From assembly GCA_965227935.1 (NCBI GenBank), contig CBDDGS010000019.1:1302001-1366000 (forward strand): 64,000 nt of DNA, given 5' to 3'. Origin of the DNA: JAWPMT01 sp965227935. Its GTDB lineage: Bacteria; Bacteroidota; Bacteroidia; Cytophagales; Cyclobacteriaceae. Each line of letters starts with the position of its first letter. The first letter of the stretch is position 1. Shown piece by piece: positions 16,441-22,983 of this stretch. Both the position numbers and the translations under genes were made by a program. The notes below the pieces were generated by a model. The model was given only the letters and a program-made list of their open reading frames with translations. It had not been told where the DNA came from and made no database searches.

Positions 16441-17103
16441 AGTCGTAGCTTCTAAAAAGTAAGTCCTAAGCTTAGGTTGTACCTAAGCTTTCGTATCTTT
16501 TTGTTTTCATAACAACTAGAGTCAACATGCCGGAGGGCTATCAGATCAAGGACCAAGGTGCAACGTATTTTCTTACATTCCAGGTCGTTGGATGGGTGGA
16601 TATCTTCAGTAGAAAGGTCTATCGTGATATAGTCATTGAAAGCATGAAGTACTGCAAGGACCACAAGGCGTTGATTATTCACGCGTATGTGATCATGACC
16701 AATCACGTCCATCTGATTGTTCGTTGCCGAAACGAGAAATTATCGGACACTGTTCGAGACATGAAACGCTTCATTGCCAATAGTATCCTGAAAGAGATTC
16801 AGGAATCAGGTCAGGAAAGTCGACAGGAGTGGATGAACATTGTGTTCGAATATCATGCAAGGTTCAATAAAAGGGTGAAGAAGAAACAGTTTTGGACACA
16901 CGAGAATCATGCAGTGGAATTGGCTACGAATGAAATGCTGGATAGCAGATTGGAGTATATACATCAAAATCCGGTGAGAGCGGGATGGGTAATGAATGCC
17001 GAAGATTATCTGTATAGTAGTGCTAGGAATTATGCGGGACTTGATCATCTATTGGAGATAGACATGATATGAGAGCGTAGGTGCAACCTACGCTTAGACG
17101 AGG
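16438..17103 (+). mobile_element. RAYT type-1 unit, copy B, nested in a type-2 copy
   Basis: Near-identical to 14360-15025 at a constant offset of 2,078 bases. Hairpins are at 16468-16490 and 17074-17094. Left flank is type-2 codons ending ...AGYVLQP; right flank is type-2 codons resuming at ...GYILEPEYW-like sequence. The two flanks overlap by about 17 diverged bases rather than a clean target duplication, so the host halves may come from two different type-2 copies. Confidence 0.75.
16527..17072 (+). CDS. REP-associated tyrosine transposase, type 1, copy B
   Basis: 181 residues, same motifs as copy A (TNHVHLIV; Tyr in LEYIHQNPV), with K in place of Q near residue 44, R in place of T in NPVRAGW, and WVMN in place of WVLN. 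The intact frame and near-identity to copy A suggest recent transposition or duplication. Sits inside the broken type-2 gene. Confidence 0.9.
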   Translation: MPEGYQIKDQGATYFLTFQVVGWVDIFSRKVYRDIVIESMKYCKDHKALIIHAYVIMTNHVHLIVRCRNEKLSDTVRDMKRFIANSILKEIQESGQESRQEWMNIVFEYHARFNKRVKKKQFWTHENHAVELATNEMLDSRLEYIHQNPVRAGWVMNAEDYLYSSARNYAGLDHLLEIDMI

Positions 17104-17195
17104 GTTACATCCTGGAGCCCGAATACTGGAGATACAGCAGTGCGGTTGATTATGCTGGTGGCAAGGGATTGTTGCCGATTCATTTTATTGAATAG
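17104..17195 (+). pseudogene. 3' end of interrupted RAYT type-2 copy
   Basis: Encodes YILEPEYWRYSSAVDYAGGK then GLLPIHFIE and a stop, matching the last 30 codons of the intact type-2 gene. It is the right-hand remainder of a type-2 copy split by type-1 copy B, and carries the REP at 17194-17218. Confidence 0.75.
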
Positions 17196-17218
17196 CACGG
17201 AAGTAACTTCCGCGCTAG
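17194..17218. repeat. Type-2 REP (right-end orientation)
   Basis: Core CGGAAGTAACTTCCG followed by CGCTAG, the exact reverse complement of the left-end REPs at 17978 and 18638. Lies just before TA pair 2. Confidence 0.8.
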
Positions 17219-17239
17219 AAAATAGATTCGTGCTAGAAA

Positions 17240-17252
17240 TCGTTATTTTGTA
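17240..17252 (+). promoter_or_regulatory. Shared promoter-like motif before TA pair 2
   Basis: Same TCGTTATTTTGTA as before pairs 1 and 3. The -7-like TTATTTTG ends 19 bases before the antitoxin ATG. Confidence 0.4.
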
Positions 17253-17269
17253 GTATTAAATCTATCGGT

Positions 17270-17491
17270 ATGGTATTGGAGGACATTAAGAATCAACTTC
17301 GAGAAATCATCAACGACGAGAACGATAGTGAGAAGTTGAAAGAGGTGCTTGCTTTGTTAAGCGACCCAGGGGAATACAAGAGGTTGACTACAATGGAATA
17401 TTCGCGGGAGATCGATGAGGCTCGGCAGCAGATCAAGGACGGAGATTCTATTTCTCAAGATGATCTCGAAAAGGAGTCCGAAGACTGGTGA
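17270..17491 (+). CDS. Antitoxin of TA pair 2
   Basis: A 73-residue acidic helical protein ending EIDEARQQIKDGDSISQDDL then EKESEDW. This end closely parallels the pair-3 antitoxin (ELDEANARIEAGNSIAHEDV, EKESESW), while the N-terminal halves differ. Probably binds and neutralises the RelE/ParE toxin whose GTG start overlaps its stop (17488-17491). Confidence 0.75.
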   Translation: MVLEDIKNQLREIINDENDSEKLKEVLALLSDPGEYKRLTTMEYSREIDEARQQIKDGDSISQDDLEKESEDW

Positions 17492-17787
17492 GTAAGAAGA
17501 AGGTAGTTTGGTCTAACAAAGCCAAGGAATCTCTAAAACGTCATTGCAATTTCATAAAACGCGATTCACCCGCTGCCGCTATTCGCGTCCGGAAGGAGAT
17601 TTTTAGCACCGCAAAGCGCCTCAATCAAATGCCTGAAAAGTTTCAAGTGGACGAGCTGTACCCGGGCAACCCAGGTAATATTCGACGATTTTTCAGATGG
17701 AGTTATCGTGTTGTTTATGAAGTCAATGAAGAGACTATCGATATCCTCAATGTCTTCCATACCAGTGAGGAACCTCTGCAGTCGTAA
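17488..17787 (+). CDS. RelE/ParE-type toxin of TA pair 2
   Basis: A 99-residue basic protein starting GTG. It has the RelE/ParE fold layout: VVWSNKAKESLKRHCNFIKR, then AAAIRVRKEIFSTAKRL, a NIRRFFRWSYRVVYEVN strand pair and IDILNVFHTSEEP. The R-x-Y-R-V-x-Y-E core strand is typical. Family toxins cleave ribosome-bound mRNA (RelE) or poison gyrase (ParE); which applies cannot be told by eye. Homologous to the toxin at 19609. Intact and coupled to its antitoxin. Confidence 0.85.
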   Translation: MSKKKVVWSNKAKESLKRHCNFIKRDSPAAAIRVRKEIFSTAKRLNQMPEKFQVDELYPGNPGNIRRFFRWSYRVVYEVNEETIDILNVFHTSEEPLQS

Positions 17788-17790
17788 TAC

Positions 17791-17970
17791 AAGCAGTTCA
17801 CCCATCACCTCTCCCCACCATCCCCCGCCGGCACATAATCCATAGGCAGCATATCTCCAACGCGCTCCCAGGCCATGTGACCATTGAACACTAAACCCGT
17901 CACAGGCGTGTAGTGTCCATTGGGGTAAACGAATAGCGTCTCGCGCGAGAAGGTCACTTGAGAGACCGGC
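17791..17970 (-). pseudogene. Duplicated 3' fragment of the gene at 19985-21079
   Basis: These ~180 bases align closely, with scattered differences, to 19971-20150, the C-terminus and 3' flank of the carboxypeptidase-regulatory-like gene (antisense of the codons for GHYTPLTGLVFNGHMAWERV). It has no start and is cut by the type-2 REP end at 17978. It shows that the array grew by tandem duplication of a block including this neighbour's 3' end. Confidence 0.8.
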
Positions 17971-17977
17971 TCCCCCA

Positions 17978-18002
17978 CTAGCGCGGAAGTTACTTCCGTG
18001 CT
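17978..18002. repeat. Type-2 REP (left-end orientation), copy 2
   Basis: CTAGCG then CGGAAGTTACTTCCG core, the left terminus of type-2 copy 2; perfect reverse complement of the right-end REP at 19312-19336. Confidence 0.8.
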
Positions 18003-18101
18003 CTATGCTCCTAGGCAAACCCCTCTGCTTGCCCACGATTGAGAGCTCTACCAATTTGCTGGTCAGGAAGTCCCTTCCTCCCCAGCCCATATCTTTGAAC
18101 T

Positions 18102-18631
18102 GTGAGTGAAAAGTATAAGATCAGAGATCAGGACGGGTTGTACTTCGTGACATTTGCAGTAGTTGAGTGGATCGATATTTTTACTCGATCAGCTTACAGC
18201 GATTTGCTTGTACAGAGTCTGGGGCATTGTCAACGGGAGAAGGGCCTGGAGGTGTATGCCTGGTGTATCCTGCATAACCATGTCCATCTGATTGTAGGGC
18301 GAAAAGGAGAACAGCGTTTGGAAGACATCATTCGGGATTTCAAGAAAATATACTTCAGTGCATATTGTGAGGGCGATAGAGCAGAATAGCGAAGAGAGTC
18401 GAAAGCAATGGCTTTTGTGGATGTTTAAGAAGCTGGCGGAAAAGAGCGAGAAGCACCAGAAGTATTGCTTTTGGCAGAATGAATATCATCCCATAGAGTT
18501 GTCCGATAACCAGATGATGCTACAGAAACTCGATTACATTCATGAAAATCCCGTAAAGGCTGGATATGTCCTGGAGCCCGAATGCTGGAGATACAGCAGT
18601 GCGGTTGATTATACTGGTGGCAAGGGATTGT
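18102..18631 (+). pseudogene. RAYT type-2 copy 2, frameshifted and truncated
   Basis: Begins GTG with the same leader as the intact copy. It carries the same extra A as copy 1 (AAGAAAATA, ~18346), splitting the reading frame, and the same ILHNHVHLIVG variant of the HUH region. The 3' end is lost after VDYTGGKGL, where the left REP of copy 3 begins (18638). Copies 1 and 2 therefore descend from one already-frameshifted parent. Confidence 0.8.
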
Positions 18632-18761
18632 TCCCCACTAGCGCGGAAGTTACTTCCGTGCTCTACGCTCCTAGGCAAACCCCTCTGCTTGCCCACGATT
18701 GAGAGCTCTACCAATTTGCTGGTCAGGAAGTCCCTTCCTCCCCAGCCCATATCTTTGAACT

Positions 18762-19313
18762 GTGAGTGAAAAGTATAAGATCAGAGATCAGGACGGGTTG
18801 TACTTCGTGACATTCGCAGTGGTTGAGTGGATCGATATTTTTACTCGATCAGCTTACAGCGATTTGCTTGTACAGAGTCTGGGGCATTGTCAACGGGAGA
18901 AGGGCCTGGAGGTGTATGCCTGGTGTATCATGCCTAACCATGTCCATATGATTGTCGGGCGAAAAGGAGAACAGCGTTTGGAAGACATCATTCGGGATTT
19001 CAAGAAATATACTTCAGTGCATATTGTGAGGGCGATAGAGCAGAATAGCGAAGAGAGTCGAAAGCAATGGCTTTTGTGGATGTTTAAGAAGCTGGCGGAA
19101 AAGAGCGAGAAGCACCAGAAGTATTGCTTTTGGCAGAATGAATATCATCCCATAGAGTTGTCCGATAACCAGATGATGCTACAGAAACTCGATTACATTC
19201 ATGAAAATCCCGTAAAGGCTGGATATGTCCTGGAGCCCGGATGCTGGAGATACAGCAGTGCGGTTGATTATACTGGTGGCAAGGGATTGTTGCCGATTCA
19301 TTTTATTGAATAG
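18762..19313 (+). CDS. REP-associated tyrosine transposase, type 2, intact
   Basis: 183 residues from GTG. HUH motif MPNHVHMIVG (~residues 57-66), likely catalytic Tyr in KLDYIHENPVKAGY, then CWRYSSAVDYTGG, the usual RAYT tail. Clearly distinct from type 1 (roughly a third identical by eye). The frame reads through AAGAAATA, where the two older copies have an extra A. The stop overlaps its own right REP by two bases. Confidence 0.9.
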   Translation: MSEKYKIRDQDGLYFVTFAVVEWIDIFTRSAYSDLLVQSLGHCQREKGLEVYAWCIMPNHVHMIVGRKGEQRLEDIIRDFKKYTSVHIVRAIEQNSEESRKQWLLWMFKKLAEKSEKHQKYCFWQNEYHPIELSDNQMMLQKLDYIHENPVKAGYVLEPGCWRYSSAVDYTGGKGLLPIHFIE

Positions 19314-19336
19314 CACGGAAGTAACTTCCGCGCTAG
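19312..19336. repeat. Right-end REP of intact type-2 unit
   Basis: Core CGGAAGTAACTTCCG followed by CGCTAG; partner of the left REP at 18638-18662. Confidence 0.8.
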
Positions 19337-19362
19337 AAAATGAATACAATTGAGGCAAGAAT

Positions 19363-19375
19363 TCGTTATTTTGTA
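19363..19375 (+). promoter_or_regulatory. Shared promoter-like motif before TA pair 3
   Basis: TCGTTATTTTGTA as before pairs 1 and 2; the -7-like part ends 17 bases before the ATG at 19391. Confidence 0.4.
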
Positions 19376-19390
19376 ACAAAGCTTTTCTTC

Positions 19391-19612
19391 ATGAGCGATA
19401 CGCAGATACAAAAATTAGAGTTACTGGAGTGGTTAGCTTCATTGCAGGATCAGTCCGTTATTGGGGAACTAATGAAGTGGAAAGAGGAGCATCAGCGCGT
19501 CAGCATTGAGCAATATAACAAGGAGCTAGATGAGGCGAATGCAAGGATAGAAGCCGGCAATTCGATTGCACATGAAGATGTTGAGAAGGAATCTGAATCC
19601 TGGCTTAAATGA
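19391..19612 (+). CDS. Antitoxin of TA pair 3
   Basis: A 73-residue protein from the ATG at 19391. The frame is open upstream to 19340, but that would include the promoter-like motif. N-terminal half is leucine-rich helix (IQKLELLEWLASLQD); C-terminal half ELDEANARIEAGNSIAHEDV then EKESESW is shared with the pair-2 antitoxin. ATGA overlap with the toxin. Confidence 0.75.
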   Translation: MSDTQIQKLELLEWLASLQDQSVIGELMKWKEEHQRVSIEQYNKELDEANARIEAGNSIAHEDVEKESESWLK

Positions 19613-19899
19613 AAGTCGTTTGGGATCCAGAAGCGAGAACATCATTCAGGAAATATCTCAATCATATAAAGAAGGACTCTATTCAGGCGGCGGAGAAAGT
19701 GCGTGTAGATATTTTGCAGATTGTCAGGAAGTTGCCCGATCACCCAGAAATGTTTCCACCGGATAAATTCAAATTGGACAACTCAGGTGATCACCGTGCT
19801 TTTGAAAAACATAGTTGTCGAATAGCCTATTTTGTGACAGAAAATGAAATCAGAATCTTAAGAGCTCGTCATGTAAAGCAAGAGCCAAAAAGGTACTGA
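19609..19899 (+). CDS. RelE/ParE-type toxin of TA pair 3
   Basis: 96 residues: KVVWDPEARTSFRKYLNHIK, AAEKVRVDILQIVRKLPDHP, then FEKHSCRIAYFVTENEIRIL and ARHVKQEPKRY. Same fold layout as the pair-2 toxin, with diverged sequence. Overlaps its antitoxin by four bases. The 3' flank (AGCTCGCATTCGCAA, AAGCACTTCACCC) is the parental version of the tails found after pairs 1 and 2. Confidence 0.85.
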   Translation: MKVVWDPEARTSFRKYLNHIKKDSIQAAEKVRVDILQIVRKLPDHPEMFPPDKFKLDNSGDHRAFEKHSCRIAYFVTENEIRILRARHVKQEPKRY

Positions 19900-19984
19900 A
19901 AGCACGCCAGTAATATGGCCGCTTCATATCATTCACGCAGCTCGCATTCGCAACGTGTGCTTAACCCGGCAAGCACTTCACCCT

Positions 19985-21079
19985 TCACCTCTCCGCACCA
20001 TCCCTCGCCGGCACATAATCCATAGGCAGCATGTCTCCAACCCGCTCCCAGGCCATGTGACCATTGAATACTAAACCCGTCAGAGGGGTGTAGTGGCCAT
20101 TGGGGTAAACGAACAGCGTCTCGCCGGAGAAGGTGACTTGTGAGACCTGCTCCTGGATCTCCCAGTCCTCAATCAGCCGCCGATATTTAGCGGATGGTTT
20201 CTCATTGCGATACCTGACCTCCACCGTCCTTGCTCCGGATGTGAGCAGGACATCGTTATGAAACTGTACTTCTTCCTGATAGTCCCACGCACTGGGTTCT
20301 TTTGCTGATGCGACGAGTACAGGAGGTGACCCCAAGGCTAAGACGGTCATACCATAACCATCTTCAGCAGCCCGTAGAGAGTACATCGACTTTAGCCAGT
20401 GCTGAATAGACCCAAAATAGGCTGCTTTCCGGCGCCGTTCATATCTATTCTTCGCGTCACCTATATCGGAGAAACTGGCGAATCCACTGTAGTACACCGT
20501 GTTTTGCTCCAGGTTGAGCTCGAAGCCCTCGAGGAGAAAACTGATGGTGTAGCCGAGGTTTTTGTTGTGAACTTGCAAAGGCTCGTGAGCCCGGACTTTT
20601 AGCCGCTGTGTCTCATCATTGTGGTCCATGATGAGAATGGTCTCATTAAGTAGTTCGCACTTTTCAGCATTGGCCGAGGTGCCAAGAAATGCCTCCTTGA
20701 ACCTTATCAGGTTCATGTACCATTCTGAGGATCGGGTCGAAGTGACTTCGATCTCGGGCAGGTCGAAGCTCAGCGGATTCAGTGTGATGGTCAGGGGAGT
20801 AGTGATCGTATCCGATGACAGTTCGAGCAGATAGGTCCGGTATCCCTGCTGATGGACCACCAGATCATAGGTACCGTGAGCGGCCTTTATGGAGAATTCC
20901 CCTTCGAGGTTCGACTGACCCTTGTAGCTGGTGTTGTTAAAGAAAACATTCACGCCGGGCATAGATTCGCCGGTTTCATCATCGATCACCTGGCCCTCAA
21001 TCGTAAAGAATGGGTCTTGAGCAATGCCCATCCTTGCCTGATAGAAGAAGAGAAGGGCCAAAAGTAGATTTCGCATCAT
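19985..21079 (-). CDS. Secreted carboxypeptidase-regulatory-like domain protein
   Basis: 364 residues with a signal peptide (LLLALLFFYQARMGIAQ). Residues ~27-105 are a CarboxypepD_reg-like beta-sandwich (IEGQVIDDETGESMPGVNVF, then GEFSIKAAHGTYDLVVHQQG), the module that begins SusC receptors, here without a barrel. The remaining ~250 residues, with LPEIEVTSTRSSEWYMNLIR and RYERRRKAAYFGSIQHWLKS, resemble other Bacteroidota periplasmic proteins of this class with no known activity. Probably periplasmic or outer-membrane attached. Its 3' end is duplicated at 17791-17970. Single gene, convergent with TA pair 3. Confidence 0.75.
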   Translation of the reverse strand: MMRNLLLALLFFYQARMGIAQDPFFTIEGQVIDDETGESMPGVNVFFNNTSYKGQSNLEGEFSIKAAHGTYDLVVHQQGYRTYLLELSSDTITTPLTITLNPLSFDLPEIEVTSTRSSEWYMNLIRFKEAFLGTSANAEKCELLNETILIMDHNDETQRLKVRAHEPLQVHNKNLGYTISFLLEGFELNLEQNTVYYSGFASFSDIGDAKNRYERRRKAAYFGSIQHWLKSMYSLRAAEDGYGMTVLALGSPPVLVASAKEPSAWDYQEEVQFHNDVLLTSGARTVEVRYRNEKPSAKYRRLIEDWEIQEQVSQVTFSGETLFVYPNGHYTPLTGLVFNGHMAWERVGDMLPMDYVPARDGAER

Positions 21080-21337
21080 TGGGCGTGGTCCTGGGTAGAA
21101 TCAAGAGAAAATTACCCTAGCCATCTCGCGTTTGCAAGGCGCACAGGCAAACGGTCAGAATCATGGCCGCTGGCATCCAGGAGATAGCATAACTTCTGAT
21201 TCCATTCCAATGCCACGAATCTTTGGATATCGAGAGCCCTGTAGCTTGTAGGACCTATTATTCAGTTTGCTATTCATTCTCATTGCACTAATTTGTCTGG
21301 AGAAATAGCCCGTGCCTACATAGGTGCCTTCAACAAT

Positions 21338-22981
21338 ATGCGTTGCTGTGCTGCGATAGTCCTACTACTTAGTTTACATCTTGCCTGGTCTCAAACTGGT
21401 CGTCCGGCGCTCATGTCAGAGGTGCTGCAGGAAGCCATCTCGTCGGACGAGGCTGCGTTGACGTTCACTCTACCTACGGTATCATTTGCTGACCTTCCCA
21501 CGGAAGTCGATCAGTATGGAGATGAACAATCAATGCCCATGGGAAAGTATCTGTTGTCACAAGATCCAGCCTTACCGACAGACAGCGCTGGGTATCTGAT
21601 CATTGATAAAAAGATTACGCTGGAGCTTGACAGTGTGACCCACTTTCAGTTGTCAATGCTGAGGATCTCTACTCTGGACATCAAAATCAAGAAGGCCACT
21701 TCACTGTATCTGGGAGACTGCCATTTTGATACGCTGGACATACAAATTGACCAACAAAACTATATGCATTTATCCAACAACTACCTGGGTAGAATGTATA
21801 TCCAAAGTACGGCCTTAGATCGCCTGTCTGAATGGCCTAGTACGCTCTGGTTGCAAATGAATCGGCTCCGAGAGGTTCATATTTTTGCCAATGATTACGA
21901 AAACATCGATTTCACGCATAATCAATTTGAGTTGGGTACTGCCGGTCTGTTTGATGGTTTGGATTCCGCTCTCGCAGGTATCAACAACACCTGGATGGAT
22001 TATGGCAATGCAAGTCTGAGTGTCCATGCGTCGTCTGTTGGAAATGTCTTCGTTTGGGGTAACTCCTCAGTGGAATCGGTGGGTGAGAAGCCGCTCAAAG
22101 CACTTGAGTTTCGGGGAAATATGCGGAACTTGAAGATAGAGGAGAATCACCTTGCACACGCACTGGAATTTGTCGATCTGGAGATTTCCGAACGTCTGGA
22201 AATTATTGGCAATAAGTTCAATGGCCACAAGGGCCTGGGCCTTTATCGGGTGCTTTTTCCCGGGTCGGTCCTGAATATCAATTGGAATCAGTTGTCAGGG
22301 AATCTGCTATATGTCAAGACAGACTTGAGTGAAGAAGAGTCCCCATTTGGCTTTAAGCACTTTGCCGCACTTCCTTTCTTTGGGACATCCGTAGAGGAGA
22401 TGAAGTTTGATGACCGTGTCAGGGTCCTGTTGGAGGCTTACAGCCGGTTTCACGGGTATTACAAGGCTTCGGGAGACATTCTGGCGGCGAATGCAGTTTA
22501 TCGGGAGCTGCAAGCCATACACACCTTGCGATATGAGCACATGGCGACAACGGAGGGAGGCCTCCGTAACGTTTTCCGATGGCGATTGAGTCAGCTGACC
22601 AGGGTTTATACAGGCTATGGGACAGAGCCTTCGCGGGCGCTGGTCATGTCACTCTATATTATCATCTGTTTCGCCATTGTCTATTTCTTCTATCCGTCGG
22701 AATGGGACAAGGAGCCCAAATCAAAAATGTGGGCAAACCTGAAGGTCGCGAGGGACAAGAACGAAGAAGCCTTTGCCCGTCCCCTTGCGAAGTTTGCCTA
22801 TCATCTCTTTCTGAGCTTTTTTAATGCCTTTACACTGAGCGTCAATTCTTTTGTGACACTGGGCTTCGGAGCCATACCAACCCGGGGGTTGGCGAGATAC
22901 CTGTGTATCATTGAAGGGTTGATAGGTTGGTTATTACTAAGCCTATTCCTTGTAGCATTGATCAACCAGGTGAATTTCTAA
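21338..22981 (+). CDS. Ion-channel-like membrane protein with large extracytoplasmic domain
   Basis: 547 residues from the ATG at 21338, which starts a clean signal peptide (CCAAIVLLLSLHLAWSQ). A TTG at 21293 is in frame but adds unlikely residues. About 400 residues of repeated short strands (LDIKIKKATSLYLGDCHFDT; LHLSNN-like and LRVHI-like runs) suggest an extracytoplasmic beta-solenoid. The C-terminal ~130 residues hold a hydrophobic helix (ALVMSLYIIICFAIVYFFYP), a pore-like segment (SVNSFVTLGFGAIPTRGLAR) and a last helix (IIEGLIGWLLLSLFLVALIN). This is the order of the two-helix K+ channel module, with TLGFG in place of TVGYG. Ion selectivity is unproven. Confidence 0.6.
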   Translation: MRCCAAIVLLLSLHLAWSQTGRPALMSEVLQEAISSDEAALTFTLPTVSFADLPTEVDQYGDEQSMPMGKYLLSQDPALPTDSAGYLIIDKKITLELDSVTHFQLSMLRISTLDIKIKKATSLYLGDCHFDTLDIQIDQQNYMHLSNNYLGRMYIQSTALDRLSEWPSTLWLQMNRLREVHIFANDYENIDFTHNQFELGTAGLFDGLDSALAGINNTWMDYGNASLSVHASSVGNVFVWGNSSVESVGEKPLKALEFRGNMRNLKIEENHLAHALEFVDLEISERLEIIGNKFNGHKGLGLYRVLFPGSVLNINWNQLSGNLLYVKTDLSEEESPFGFKHFAALPFFGTSVEEMKFDDRVRVLLEAYSRFHGYYKASGDILAANAVYRELQAIHTLRYEHMATTEGGLRNVFRWRLSQLTRVYTGYGTEPSRALVMSLYIIICFAIVYFFYPSEWDKEPKSKMWANLKVARDKNEEAFARPLAKFAYHLFLSFFNAFTLSVNSFVTLGFGAIPTRGLARYLCIIEGLIGWLLLSLFLVALINQVNF

Positions 22982-22983
22982 TT

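Larger units (their letters stand above)
18638..19336 (+). mobile_element. Complete RAYT type-2 unit, copy 3
   Basis: 699 bases bounded by 25-base REPs that are perfect inverted repeats of each other (18638-18662 and 19312-19336, core CGGAAGTTACTTCCG), each itself a near-palindrome. The single gene inside is intact. Its left end replaced the last codons of copy 2. The right end lies immediately before TA pair 3. This is the only complete type-2 unit here and the likely source of activity. Confidence 0.8.

Noticed and set aside
17566..18090. 174-codon minus-strand frame across TA pair 2 and the REP
   Set aside because: Composite of toxin antisense and an out-of-frame part of the duplicated gene fragment.
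15061..19336. CRISPR array
   Set aside because: The six 25-base repeats are palindromic, unevenly spaced by hundreds of bases and in both orientations; they are RAYT-associated REPs. No cas genes.
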